64,000 bases of DNA from JAGQPD01 sp020426865 (GTDB taxonomy: Bacteria; Planctomycetota; Planctomycetia; Pirellulales; Pirellulaceae). Below are positions 54,283-63,275 of the stretch, piece by piece (the first letter of the stretch is position 1; each line of letters opens with the position of its first letter). Position numbers and translations under genes: made by a program. Below the pieces are notes generated by a model. It searched no databases. It was not told the DNA's origin and saw nothing but the letters and a program-made list of their open reading frames with translations. The stretch is taken from contig JAWKTN010000002.1 in NCBI GenBank assembly GCA_041399065.1, positions 992,001 through 1,056,000 on the forward strand, given 5' to 3'.

Positions 54283-55200
54283 ATGGTCGGGCTGCTGGAC
54301 ATTGGCGTGTTTTCGTTTATCACAGCGGCAGTCTTGCTGGTGGCACGTTACGCGCGCCGAGTCATACCTGACCGTCAGCCGACAGTATCGACGTTGCGAT
54401 GGCGGCGCATCGAATACGACGGTGAACCACTCGCGATTCACCCTTGGTCGCAACGCTTGGATTTTTGGTTGTCCATCGTCCTTGATCGCGGGGCGATTGC
54501 GCTCGATAGTTCAACGTTTCTCCTGCTCGTGGCATGCTCGGCCGCAACGGCAGGGATAGCGATGCTGGTGTTCTCGTTCCCGGAACCTCTTTGTGTCGCG
54601 ACAAGCCTGGTGGTGGCCACGGCCGCGGTCGTTGCCGTTTATGTCAAGATGGTTCGCCGAATCGCCAAATTCAACCGCCAATTTCCCACGTCGCTGGAAC
54701 TGATGGCACGTGCGACACGATCGGGCGAGAATCTGGAATCAGCAATGACCGTTACCGCGGACTCGAGCGACGAGCCACTCAAGTCCGAGTTTCGACAGTG
54801 TATCCAGCAATTGCAGATGGGGCTGTCGCCGGAACAAGTGGTAACCGATCTCTCGCACCGCATTGGTTCAACGGACACAAAACTGTTCGCTCACACGATC
54901 GCCATGCACACGCGGATCGGTGGCAAACTGGCCGTCTCACTCGAGCGACTGTCCTCCGTCATCCGCGAACGGGCCGAATTCGCGGAGAAAATGAAGTCTG
55001 CCACAGGGATCGCGCGGTTCGCCATCTTCGCCATTGTATCGATTGGGTTCTTTGTAGCGATCTACATGCAGATCTTCGAACCTGACTATATCGGCAAGCT
55101 GTTCACCGCGAAACTTGGACGGATGCTGGTTGCCTATGGCATCGTATCAGAGGTCGTAGGACTGGCGTGGGTGGCAGTCACTCTGAAATCGGAATTATAG
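54283..55200 (+). CDS. tadB: Flp pilus assembly protein TadB (T2SS F-type)
   Basis: 305 residues. Inner-membrane platform protein. Hydrophobic segments at about 7-22, 70-110, 240-262 and 280-302, with the GspF-like cytosolic domain FNRQFPTSLELMARATRSGENLESAMTVTADSSDEPLKSEF and a second helical repeat with HTRIGGKLAVSLERLSSVIRERAEF. The family's typical length is about 300. It follows cpaF by 27 nt and overlaps the tadC frame (the tadC start at 55209 lies 8 nt after the stop). Confidence 0.93.
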   Translation: MVGLLDIGVFSFITAAVLLVARYARRVIPDRQPTVSTLRWRRIEYDGEPLAIHPWSQRLDFWLSIVLDRGAIALDSSTFLLLVACSAATAGIAMLVFSFPEPLCVATSLVVATAAVVAVYVKMVRRIAKFNRQFPTSLELMARATRSGENLESAMTVTADSSDEPLKSEFRQCIQQLQMGLSPEQVVTDLSHRIGSTDTKLFAHTIAMHTRIGGKLAVSLERLSSVIRERAEFAEKMKSATGIARFAIFAIVSIGFFVAIYMQIFEPDYIGKLFTAKLGRMLVAYGIVSEVVGLAWVAVTLKSEL

Positions 55201-55208
55201 GTGCTGCG

Positions 55209-56156
55209 ATGCAAATGACAGCGACCGACTTTCTTTTTCCTGGTGTTGCCCTTGTCGTGTTTCTTATTGGCCGGCGGTGGATCCAGCACAATCGTCATCG
55301 CGTCGTTGACGATCTACAACTGGTCAAGGCGCCCAGGTTCGGTGCCGCCACCGGGGCAATAGCGCAGCTCATCCCACTGCCGGAAAAGACACGACAGACC
55401 ATGGCCCAGGAACTCGTCGTCAGCGGCCGGTACCATCTGTCGGCTCTTGACGATTTTCTAGCAACACGGAACCTGCTGTTTTTTTCCGCGATTCTGCTGG
55501 TCGTCGCCGTATTTGCTGCGGGGATCGCTGATGGCCGCGAGTTGTGGTTTGGCACGGGAGGGGTCGTCGTCTGCGTCCTGACCTATGCCGTACCGCGGGT
55601 CGCACTTAGCGCCAGCGCGCAGCGTCGCAAGAATCAGATTGAAAAGGGAATCCCCGACGCGCTGGATATGATCGCGATGTCCGTAGCTGGGGGGACGCCC
55701 GTAAACGCCGCCGTCCGTAGTATTGCGCGCCAATTCCATCGATCGCATCCCAGCCTGGCCGAAGAATTGCGGATCGTAGCTCGACAAGCCGATTCTGGTT
55801 CCGTCGAACAGGCGTTCGCCGGATTCGCCAGGCGGGTGGAATTGCCGGAGGTCGCCGCGTGGTGTGCACTTATGGCACAAAGCCATCGGCTCGGCGGTCG
55901 CATTGTGGATTCGCTCAACGACTACGCCAACCGCATTCGTCGCGACCGGCAGAATCGAGCGGAACGCGCCGGCAATACCGCTTCGATCAAATTGCTGTTG
56001 CCGGTCGTGTTGTGCCTGTCGCCACCGATTGCCATTATGTTAATCGGACCGGCGATCCTCGACTTTCGTGATTTCCTCAATCGCAATGGCGATGAAATAT
56101 CAGCATCGGCCGATGCATTGTCCGACGCGACGTCCACTAGCGCGTCATCGCCGTAG
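55209..56156 (+). CDS. tadC: Flp pilus assembly protein TadC (T2SS F-type)
   Basis: 315 residues from ATG 55209 (AGGTG 5 nt upstream). The second platform protein, paralogous to TadB. QIEKGIPDALDMIAMSVAGGTPVNAAVRSIARQF and LPEVAAWCALMAQSHRLGGRIVDSLNDYANRIRRDRQNRAERAGNTASIKLLLPVVLCLSPPI match the GspF helical domain and the following membrane helix. Two or three transmembrane helices lie at about 5-22, 80-115 and 265-290. The final 30 residues are Ala/Ser/Asp-rich. Its end overlaps tail-to-tail the TPR gene by 12 nt. Confidence 0.92.
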   Translation: MQMTATDFLFPGVALVVFLIGRRWIQHNRHRVVDDLQLVKAPRFGAATGAIAQLIPLPEKTRQTMAQELVVSGRYHLSALDDFLATRNLLFFSAILLVVAVFAAGIADGRELWFGTGGVVVCVLTYAVPRVALSASAQRRKNQIEKGIPDALDMIAMSVAGGTPVNAAVRSIARQFHRSHPSLAEELRIVARQADSGSVEQAFAGFARRVELPEVAAWCALMAQSHRLGGRIVDSLNDYANRIRRDRQNRAERAGNTASIKLLLPVVLCLSPPIAIMLIGPAILDFRDFLNRNGDEISASADALSDATSTSASSP

Positions 56157-56828
56157 CTCCAATCGACCTCCCGACCGGTTTGGATCGCCACGAGTCCCTT
56201 GTTCGACATAATACAAACCATTCGCCGCCGCCTTGAGGCTCGGGTCCAAGTCCAAAGCACGGAGAAAATGCCGCTTGGCTCCTTCGAGGTCGCCAAGCTG
56301 CGAAAGCACAAACCCGAGATTCGCCAACGACTCGGCCTCGGAGTTCACTCGTCGAAACAGCGCCAGGCATTCATCAAGCCGGCCTTGATATCCTGCGACG
56401 AGCGCCAAATTGTTGACAATGCGGCCATTGTCCGGGTCAAGTTCGGCGGCGTGAGAAAGCATCGCAGCAGCATCGTTCAACTCGCCACGCAATAGATGAG
56501 CGTATCCAAGGTCACTCATCAATTCGGCCGATGGTGTCCCCAAGGCAACGGCCCGTTGCAGGTAGTCGATCGCCCGTTCTAGGTCGCCCTGCTTCACAGC
56601 CACAACACCCAACCGGTGCAACGCCAGCACGTTGGCCGGATTCGACGCAACGATTTCCTCGTAGGCTTGTCGGGCGTCGGCCAACGCACCGTTGCGCTCG
56701 GCCATCTGGGCCATCCCCAGTTTTAATTCCAACTGGTCCTGTATGCTTCGCTCACTTGCTTGCGGCGCGAAATTGACGAGTGTCGAGCACCCCGACAAGA
56801 GTGCAAGAATAAGGACGATGGCCAACAT
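56145..56828 (-). CDS. TadD-like TPR lipoprotein
   Basis: 227 residues from ATG 56828. A lipobox (LALLSGCSTL) follows a short leader. Tetratricopeptide repeats fill the rest: ALADARQAYEEIVASNPANVLALHRLGVVAVKQGDLERAIDYLQRAVAL, NDAAAMLSHAAELDPDNGRIVNNLALVAGYQGRLDECLALF and LGDLEGAKRHFLRALDLDPS, about five repeats. TadD lipoproteins assist secretin assembly (family knowledge). It follows the lipoprotein gene with a 7-nt gap. A GTG at 56849 is an alternative start. Confidence 0.85.
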   Translation of the reverse strand: MLAIVLILALLSGCSTLVNFAPQASERSIQDQLELKLGMAQMAERNGALADARQAYEEIVASNPANVLALHRLGVVAVKQGDLERAIDYLQRAVALGTPSAELMSDLGYAHLLRGELNDAAAMLSHAAELDPDNGRIVNNLALVAGYQGRLDECLALFRRVNSEAESLANLGFVLSQLGDLEGAKRHFLRALDLDPSLKAAANGLYYVEQGTRGDPNRSGGRLELRR

Positions 56829-56835
56829 TTCAGGT

Positions 56836-57501
56836 TTACCTGGCACCACTTCGGTTCCCCTGGTTCCAGTTTCCTAAAGCGTTAAAATACGCCGCTCCCG
56901 CCTCACGGGCATTCAAACCCGTCGGGTACGCCGGTGCAACAACCACAAGATCGTCAGCATTCACGATACCGAACGCTCGCAACACCTCGACAACCATTTC
57001 GCGTCGCAACTTGTCCAACTCGTCGTTGAAATGAACCGGGTACTCGTGGATGGTTTCCCATCGTTTGCTGGTGCGACTACGTTCCACGATCACCAGCGGA
57101 CGGGACTCTTCGGGCAAGTCCGCAAGGTGCTTGGCAATCATTCGCACGTGATCCTGTCCGTCGGGCGTCAAGCGGAATCCTCGCACTCGCTGCGGCGGCT
57201 CGTATTGAAAACTGCTCTGCTCAACGTTCTCGCGACTCTTCACCGAGCGTTCATCCTGCAAGTTGATTTCGAACTCGTGGCAGTAAACAATCAACTTGGC
57301 CGGCTCGGAGTTTTCCTCCTGCTGACGATTGATTTCATCGACCGTTGCACCCAAAGTCGGTGGCTGAATGACTATTCCGGCCGGTGGCGGCACGTGGCAT
57401 CCATAACAACATATTGTCGCTACTGCAATTGCCAGCAAGAGGCCAAGCGCTGATGGCGGGCGGTCATTCGTCTCACGGTCATCCCGATTTCGAGAATGCA
57501 T
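56836..57501 (-). CDS. Lipoprotein of the Tad locus (CpaD-position protein)
   Basis: 221 residues. A leader with LLLAIAVATICCYGCHVPP ends in a lipobox-type Cys. The rest is soluble: TVDEINRQQEENSEPAKLIVYCHEFEINL, GFRLTPDGQDHVRMIAKHLADLPEESRPLVIVERSRTS, and NDELDKLRREMVVEVLRAFGIVNADDLVVVAPAYPTG. It looks like an OmpA-like or CpaD-like periplasmic domain (a low-scoring resemblance: short repeats of R-x-x-x-V plus paired beta-alpha units). It starts 2 nt after the secretin stop and precedes the TPR gene, so it probably helps secretin assembly. Confidence 0.75.
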   Translation of the reverse strand: MHSRNRDDRETNDRPPSALGLLLAIAVATICCYGCHVPPPAGIVIQPPTLGATVDEINRQQEENSEPAKLIVYCHEFEINLQDERSVKSRENVEQSSFQYEPPQRVRGFRLTPDGQDHVRMIAKHLADLPEESRPLVIVERSRTSKRWETIHEYPVHFNDELDKLRREMVVEVLRAFGIVNADDLVVVAPAYPTGLNAREAGAAYFNALGNWNQGNRSGAR

Positions 57502-57503
57502 GA

Positions 57504-59150
57504 CTACTCCGACAAACCACAGGGACCGGAAACATAGGAGTTTTGCAGCGACATCATCCGACGTGCTCCCCGTGACAGGCGGTGCAGGCCAGCGTCATGT
57601 TGTTGCGCCACCGTCTGACGTTTGATCTCGGGCCATACCGTGCTGCGATAGTGAGCACCCTGGTAGCCTTCTATCGTATTGCGAATAAAAAAGTCCGCGT
57701 CCGTCGGCTCGGTGACTTCCATACCCGGCAGCAACAACGGAACCTGCTCCGTCTCCAGCGGATGGACCAATTCAGGACTGACAAGGACGATCAACTCGGT
57801 CTCGAACCGTGAGGTATTCTGGGTGGCAAAGAGTTTGCCGAACAGCGGCAGGTCCCCCAGGAACGGCATCCGCGTCCGCTGCCCTCCCTGCTCATCTTGA
57901 ATCAAGCCGGCGATGGCCAGCCACTGGCCTTCACGCAAGTCAACCGTCGTTTCGACACTTCGTCGGTTAAGCCCTGGAATGCCACCGACCGTCGCGTCGG
58001 CATTAAGCGTACTGAACGACGGGGACACTTCCAATCGAATCAGATCCTTGTCGAGCACCGTGGGTGTAAAGTCCAACTCCGTGCCAAAACCGCGAAACGT
58101 CGTCGTTGCCGCCCCCACACCGTTGACACCCACTGTCGTCGGAACAGCGAACTCGCCACCCGCCAGAAAGCTGGCGGTCTTGCCGCTAATCGTCACCAAT
58201 GTCGGCTCGGCCAATATCTTGCCGTACCCGTGCGATGTGACCGCCCGCAATAGGAACTTCACATCACCGTCGTGGAGTATCGCCGAAGTGTTTCCGCCAC
58301 CTGATATCATGTGACTGAGCTCAAATGAGTCCAGGATCGCACTGATGTCGGCACCGAGTGACCGGCTTGAGTCTCGTACTAACTCCGCCACCCGCACTTT
58401 CAACATCACTTGCTGCTCCCCGGGAACATGAAGCAAGTTGATGAATACGCTGGCGTCAAGATCATCGAAGTTGTACCCGTCGTCGTCGGCGTCTCCGAAT
58501 CCACCACCCGCAGCAAAACCGGCATTGTTGTTGCGATTGCCGTAGCCGTTTCTCCCCCAATCTCTCTCGCCCAATAATCGCATGATCTCCGCCGCTTCCT
58601 GAGCATCGCGGGCCTGACCGCGAACGATCACCTTGTCCTCAATCGGGAACAGAAATACCTGGCTGCTTGGGAATAGCTCGTTGATCCGCGTTTGCAGTTC
58701 TTTGTAACGAGCCTCTCGGCGTCGTTGTTTCTGGCGAGCGTTATCGACAATGACCAAGTACCGAAGGATCTGCAGCTTGCGGTCCGCCGTCTCGAACCAT
58801 ATCGTTAACGTCGTTTCACCCACCTTCTTGCCAATAATCTCGAACTCCGTCTCGCCAAACGCCTGGATGTCCATGATGTCCGGGTGACTTATGACTGTCC
58901 TCCGCATGCGGTACCGCGTCCGGATCATCTTCGTCTGTGCCGGCTCGATGCGCAACAAGATCTCCGGATCGTAGATGTCTTCAATCAACGCCCGTTCCTT
59001 GGCAATGGCTGCCTCCGACGGAGTCTCCAACGGCGTCGCCTTGTCCGGCTGCGGCTTCGCCGCAAACAGTTGCGCGCAGACAGGCACACACCGGCAATGT
59101 AATATCGCCGCCGCTGCCACTACCACGCAGGCAACCGCCCTAATCCTCAT
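57504..59150 (-). CDS. cpaC: Flp pilus secretin CpaC (RcpA-like)
   Basis: 548 residues. Outer-membrane pore of the Tad machine. A leader (residues 1-27), the pilus-assembly N-terminal domain (RIEPAQTKMIRTRYRMRRTVISHPDIMDIQAFGE), a BON-like part (FPIEDKVIVRGQARDAQEAAEIM), and the secretin barrel: LKVRVAELVRDSSRSLGADI, ILAEPTLVTISGKTASFLAGGEFAVP, TELDFTPTVLDKDLIRLEVSPSFS, ETTVDLREGQWLAIAGLIQ and RMPFLGDLPLFGKLFATQNTSRFETELIVLVSPELV. GAGG lies 6 nt before the ATG. It begins the leftward operon with the two lipoproteins. Confidence 0.95.
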   Translation of the reverse strand: MRIRAVACVVVAAAAILHCRCVPVCAQLFAAKPQPDKATPLETPSEAAIAKERALIEDIYDPEILLRIEPAQTKMIRTRYRMRRTVISHPDIMDIQAFGETEFEIIGKKVGETTLTIWFETADRKLQILRYLVIVDNARQKQRRREARYKELQTRINELFPSSQVFLFPIEDKVIVRGQARDAQEAAEIMRLLGERDWGRNGYGNRNNNAGFAAGGGFGDADDDGYNFDDLDASVFINLLHVPGEQQVMLKVRVAELVRDSSRSLGADISAILDSFELSHMISGGGNTSAILHDGDVKFLLRAVTSHGYGKILAEPTLVTISGKTASFLAGGEFAVPTTVGVNGVGAATTTFRGFGTELDFTPTVLDKDLIRLEVSPSFSTLNADATVGGIPGLNRRSVETTVDLREGQWLAIAGLIQDEQGGQRTRMPFLGDLPLFGKLFATQNTSRFETELIVLVSPELVHPLETEQVPLLLPGMEVTEPTDADFFIRNTIEGYQGAHYRSTVWPEIKRQTVAQQHDAGLHRLSRGARRMMSLQNSYVSGPCGLSE

Positions 59151-59481
59151 CGAGTACCTCGCCGATTCCCCGCTCTGCCCGTAATCTTGTGCCGTCGCAC
59201 GATCACGTTACTCTGCACTGCTACCCTGCCATCGCCTGCCCATGGCCGCCAAATTCTTCACGAATTTGCTATTTTTCGCTAGACCAATCTGGGCTGATCG
59301 CTCCCCGCGCTCCCGCAGCCCAATCCGTGGCGATACTTGCATTGCCAGCATGCTGTCATCCTGGTACCAATTCATGCAAGATCCGCAGCTCGGATCGCTT
59401 AATCGATACAGGTGCCCCCCCCACGTTCCGATAAGACAATAGACCAACCGAAGAAATAAACACCCTTGGGACCCATCGCCA
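59151..59481. other. Divergent intergenic region of 331 nt
   Basis: Holds the start regions of the secretin operon and the exported hypothetical. No palindrome, repeat or RNA gene seen. Confidence 0.45.
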
Positions 59482-60246
59482 ATGAGCTCACGCGTCTGCA
59501 TCCTTGTCGCTTGCTTCATGTTGTCGATGGCGATCGGTGCCGAACGAATTCCCGCAGCTTGCACTTGCCAGCAGTGCCAGCAGGCGAACGTCGAGCAAGG
59601 TTGTTCGGCGTGTCGCCAATCGAAGAATGGTTCTTGCGGCTATCGCACCTGCAGATCGCATCAAGCGCAGCCCACTCCAAACGGCACCCCAAGAAGTGCC
59701 ACGGCCTCGGCCGCAGGTGGCTCCGCGGAGTTGCCGATAGCAAGTAGCACGACAAGCACGCCGATGCCAAAACCGTCGTCGAGTTCCCCTTCCGGACAAC
59801 GGGCGATGCGACAAGAAGTTACTCGCACCGCGCATTCGATCACTGGAATCCGGCCAATCGCAACCTGTGCTCCTGCACTGGACCCCGCATTGCTGCAGAT
59901 GTCGCCGCGATACCCATATGATACGCTACGTCTATGCTACTATGACCGGCCCTACAACGCTCATCATGTCGAGCAGGAATTAGGCATCGCAAGTTTTGGT
60001 CGTGGTACGCGGGCGCTCCCCTATTCCAATGATTTCTTCGAAGAGGTCATGCAACGGTTTGCGGTTCGAGTGGAAGAGGCTGCCGAACAGGACCAGCTGT
60101 TCGATACGGAAAACTCCGTCAAGGCCGCCGGTCTCAATCACGACAAGTATCTGGAGTACGTCGACTGGCAACTGCATCGGGATGCCCGATTAAACTGGGA
60201 ACGGAGCCATCCCCGCGTCGAACAATTGCCCGACGGGAAACAGTAG
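59482..60246 (+). CDS. Exported Cys-containing hypothetical protein
   Basis: 254 residues. A signal peptide (VCILVACFMLSMAIGAERI), then a Cys-rich segment (CTCQQCQQANVEQGCSACRQSKNGSCGYRTC), a Ser/Pro/Thr-rich linker (about 65-110), and a conserved-looking domain with YPYDTLRLCYYDRPYNAHHV and later EEVMQRFAVRVEEAAEQDQLFD. The cysteines suggest a disulfide-rich or metal-binding extracellular protein. No family recognised. It is placed downstream of the secretin promoter on the opposite strand, about 100 nt before the HEAT-like gene. Confidence 0.68.
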   Translation: MSSRVCILVACFMLSMAIGAERIPAACTCQQCQQANVEQGCSACRQSKNGSCGYRTCRSHQAQPTPNGTPRSATASAAGGSAELPIASSTTSTPMPKPSSSSPSGQRAMRQEVTRTAHSITGIRPIATCAPALDPALLQMSPRYPYDTLRLCYYDRPYNAHHVEQELGIASFGRGTRALPYSNDFFEEVMQRFAVRVEEAAEQDQLFDTENSVKAAGLNHDKYLEYVDWQLHRDARLNWERSHPRVEQLPDGKQ

Positions 60247-60343
60247 CGTTCGTTTGCGTTCCACGCACGCAATTCGCTACAATCAAGTTCAAACAACGGT
60301 TCCCGTTCGCATATACCGTGGCTTGCACAAGGAACAGTCACAC

Positions 60344-61705
60344 ATGCCGACTCGCAGCGGCCTCTGCTCAATTCTCGTCGACGGCAATCGACCGAAGCTT
60401 ATTGTCACGGTCGCGGTATTCGCGATGGCACTGTCCAGTGACAGCACAGTTGCCCAGGATAAAGTGGCGCAGCCGGACATCGACAAACAGGTTTCCGAAC
60501 TGTTAACGAAGCTGGAATTGCTGCAGCAGACAGACCAATCGGGCGAAGACGAATGGGCACGAACCATTCGCGACCTGATTAAGCTTGGCCCAGATGCCGT
60601 TCCCTCATTGTCGCAGGCGTTACGCGACACGCCTTACGAAAACCGCCGGATGCTGCGATCGATTCCGTTCGTGCTGCGCGGCATCGGTGACGCCCGAGCG
60701 GTCCCTGCGCTGATTGAATCGTTGATCAAATGTTACGGTCAAGATGGCAGCGACATGGGCTACAACACGGCCGATCCTGAACTGTTGGCTTTTATGCGAA
60801 ACCACGACGACGACCTGACCGACCTCGATCCAAACGGCTACAACTGGGGACGCCCCATCAACGAAGTCCGCACCGCTTTGCAGGTTCTCACTGGAAAAGA
60901 GTTCAACACAAGCGAGCTGTGCCACATTCACGGCGATAAGGGGTCTCCCATGCAGCAGTACCTCAAACAAGAACTGTTCGTGCGTTGCGCTCAGCGGTGG
61001 GCCAGCTGGTGGAATGACGAAGGACATACGCGAGTGACGGACGAGCGATATGCATCAGTGGTCGTTGCCGACTTGCCTGCGGGAACTGAACTTCCGCAGC
61101 TCGATCCGCAGCTTCCGCTATCGGTCGACGCTCGGATGTCGAATATGCTGTGCGAGTCGATGTTTACCGTCAGCGCCGATCAAGCACGTGTGCTTTACGA
61201 TATCGATACCGGACGTTGGGGCGGCATCGACAGTCGATTTGTCGAGAACACGACAAAAAATGCGACGATCATCAAGAAATGGGCGGCTTCCGAAGGGTTT
61301 GATCTGATTGGAAGCCAGGTAGAAGTCGATGGTCGGACGGTCTTTATCTTGGAACTGCTGGACGGTCAAGCGTGGGAGATTCCGTTTTTTCATTGGACCG
61401 ACTACCATCCCACATCTGCTGAGACGCTCATGAAACAAGGACAATCCGTGGAACAAAAACTGGTAGTGCGCAATGCCAATCCGCAACCAGATCCTGACGC
61501 GAACGCCAACCTGTTCGATTACGAAGGGACTGGGCTGTTTCTCGTGATCACTCGGCACGGGACCCCAGCGTTCGTCCGACTGGGGATTCAGGTTCACGAC
61601 ACGAACATGAAAATCGGTGTACCGGTCCAAGGAGACAACGAATTGAATCCCAAGGCCTTTCGCAAAGGGCGGCGTTTTGCCATACGCTTGCTAAAGACAG
61701 AATGA
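60344..61705 (+). CDS. Exported HEAT-repeat-like protein
   Basis: 453 residues from ATG 60344 (AAGGAA 9 nt upstream). A leader at about 19-34 (IVTVAVFAMALSS). Residues 50-110 look like two HEAT repeats (KLGPDAVPSLSQALRDTPYENRRML, VLRGIGDARAVPALIESLIK). Then a variable part with HIHGDKGSPMQQYL and FVRCAQRWASWWNDEGHTRV, typical of planctomycete exported proteins with unknown roles. C-terminus EGTGLFLVITRHGTPAFVRLGIQVHDTNM is beta-rich. Its stop overlaps the SUI1-like gene by 4 nt (ATGA). Confidence 0.75.
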   Translation: MPTRSGLCSILVDGNRPKLIVTVAVFAMALSSDSTVAQDKVAQPDIDKQVSELLTKLELLQQTDQSGEDEWARTIRDLIKLGPDAVPSLSQALRDTPYENRRMLRSIPFVLRGIGDARAVPALIESLIKCYGQDGSDMGYNTADPELLAFMRNHDDDLTDLDPNGYNWGRPINEVRTALQVLTGKEFNTSELCHIHGDKGSPMQQYLKQELFVRCAQRWASWWNDEGHTRVTDERYASVVVADLPAGTELPQLDPQLPLSVDARMSNMLCESMFTVSADQARVLYDIDTGRWGGIDSRFVENTTKNATIIKKWAASEGFDLIGSQVEVDGRTVFILELLDGQAWEIPFFHWTDYHPTSAETLMKQGQSVEQKLVVRNANPQPDPDANANLFDYEGTGLFLVITRHGTPAFVRLGIQVHDTNMKIGVPVQGDNELNPKAFRKGRRFAIRLLKTE

Positions 61706-62055
61706 CTCGGCTATTCGCTGGAACACCCTGGGACCGTCCGCCAACCTGCGACCGCTGCGGACAAGTACTGGACGAGTGTCGCTGTGAACCGTTGCCCGAA
61801 CCAAAGCAATGGATTCCACCCGAACGTCAAACGGCACGCCTGAATTTAGAAAAACGTAAGAAGGGCAAGCAGGTCACGGCAATTCATGGACTCTCGGCCG
61901 AAGGCAACGACCTTCCGGAATTGTTGACTCAACTGAAGAATAAGTGCGGGGCAGGCGGCGCGTTACAAGAAGATTTGATCGAGATCCAGGGAAACCACAT
62001 CGAGCGGATCGCCGATCATCTTCAATCGTTAGGGTATAAAGTACGGCGTGGCTAA
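61702..62055 (+). CDS. SUI1/eIF1-like translation factor (YciH family)
   Basis: 117 residues. SUI1 domain: ARLNLEKRKKGKQVTAIHGLSAEGNDLPELLTQLKNKCGAGGALQEDLIEIQGNHIERIADHLQSLGYKVRR. The GxGG-alpha-beta order fits. An N-terminal zinc-ribbon-like CDRCGQVLDECRC (four Cys) is also present. Bacterial SUI1 proteins influence start-codon fidelity or stress translation (family knowledge). The ATG overlaps the end of the HEAT-like gene, which implies coupled translation, an odd partnership. Confidence 0.92.
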   Translation: MTRLFAGTPWDRPPTCDRCGQVLDECRCEPLPEPKQWIPPERQTARLNLEKRKKGKQVTAIHGLSAEGNDLPELLTQLKNKCGAGGALQEDLIEIQGNHIERIADHLQSLGYKVRRG

Positions 62056-62094
62056 TCCAATTCGGCGCTGAATCTCGCAAGCGTCGTGCTCGGA

Positions 62095-62598
62095 TCAGTG
62101 TGGTAACCTCGGTTTCAGTGCCGCGTACGTAAACATGCCAGTCATCGCGCCGACCAGTGTAACAACGGCCATCCATTGCCCGGAACCGATCTGGGCAAAA
62201 ATCGGGCCCGGACACGCGCCAGTCATTGCCCACCCGGCGCCAAACAACATCCCGCCAATGATCACACCTTTGTGGTAGGGCTTGGGCCTGTAAACGATCG
62301 GCTCGCCACTGACCGTCTTGATTCCCAGTTGCTTGATCACGAACATGGAAATCATCGCCACCACGATCGCAATGCTGATGATGAGGTACATGCGAGCCTC
62401 CCGAAACAAGAACATATCGTGAATGCGATTCCAATGTGCAACTTCGGATTTCACGAATAAAATGCCCAGGTACACACCGATCAACAGCACGCACGCGTAA
62501 CCGAATGGGGACATTCCCGGCGTTTTTTTCGCGTCTGCCGGCGCTGCACTGGACAGTTTTGACTCGCTGGTTTTGTCTGGGGTGGATGCCGAGTTCAT
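62095..62598 (-). CDS. YeeE/YedE-family half-transporter B
   Basis: 167 residues. Four transmembrane helices (about 32-50, 71-92, 113-130, 140-160). The motif GMLFGAGWAMTGACPGPIF near residue 115-135 carries the conserved Cys of YeeE/YedE thiosulfate- or sulfur-transport proteins. The N-terminal 28 residues are polar. Together with the adjacent gene it makes a two-gene version of the single-chain transporter. Neighbours: the second half, and a rhodanese-domain protein upstream in the same operon. Confidence 0.9.
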   Translation of the reverse strand: MNSASTPDKTSESKLSSAAPADAKKTPGMSPFGYACVLLIGVYLGILFVKSEVAHWNRIHDMFLFREARMYLIISIAIVVAMISMFVIKQLGIKTVSGEPIVYRPKPYHKGVIIGGMLFGAGWAMTGACPGPIFAQIGSGQWMAVVTLVGAMTGMFTYAALKPRLPH

Positions 62599-62703
62599 AC
62601 TCTAACCTTGCGTATCGTTGTTATAACGCTTTCGCGTCGCTCTGGCTTCGCTCTCACTTGGTGGACAGGGGTGTCGCCCTAGGTCACATCTCGGTTTTGG
62701 AAT

Positions 62704-63186
62704 TCAGAAGAGCAGCCAGCCTAATCCCCATGTCACTGCCAAACCGCCAGCGAAAAAACAGACGGTTGCCAGCAGGCTAGGCCAATTGATGTTGGCGATA
62801 CCAGTGAGGGAATGCCCCGATGTACACCCACCTGCATACCGAGTCCCAAAGCCAATCAAAAACCCTCCCACCAGCAATTTAATGGCCCCGGTTACCGAAT
62901 AGAATTGCGGTGGCAACAACTCCACGGGCGATGACGACAACCAGTGCGTGGCGATCCAAGCTCCAATGCTTATCCCCACAACAAACACGATCGTCCACAT
63001 ATTCTCCTGACGATCGTGCTTGCGCAAGTAATCAAGCTTGCTGTTCGGAAAGCACATCGCGCCAGCTTGCTGCAAACTGGTCGAGATGCCGAAGGCCTTA
63101 CCGGCGAGTAGATACAATGCCGGCACAGTCAATCCGATCAAGATCCCTGCCCCCCACCACGACCACGGCTGTGTCATCCACTCCAT
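62704..63186 (-). CDS. YeeE/YedE-family half-transporter A
   Basis: 160 residues. Four transmembrane helices (about 10-30, 60-82, 97-118, 137-158). The motif TRYAGGCTSGHSLTG carries the conserved Cys of the family. It is the partner of the next gene (105 nt downstream). Together they should move sulfur species such as thiosulfate across the inner membrane (family knowledge). It lies 89 nt downstream of the rhodanese-domain gene, all on the minus strand. Confidence 0.9.
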   Translation of the reverse strand: MEWMTQPWSWWGAGILIGLTVPALYLLAGKAFGISTSLQQAGAMCFPNSKLDYLRKHDRQENMWTIVFVVGISIGAWIATHWLSSSPVELLPPQFYSVTGAIKLLVGGFLIGFGTRYAGGCTSGHSLTGIANINWPSLLATVCFFAGGLAVTWGLGWLLF

Positions 63187-63275
63187 AGGCTAACATCCCC
63201 ACTAAGACCAACATCAGCATCCAATCGTGCATGACGATTGACGACGCACCTTGCCGGCGTCAACAAGCAATTTAT

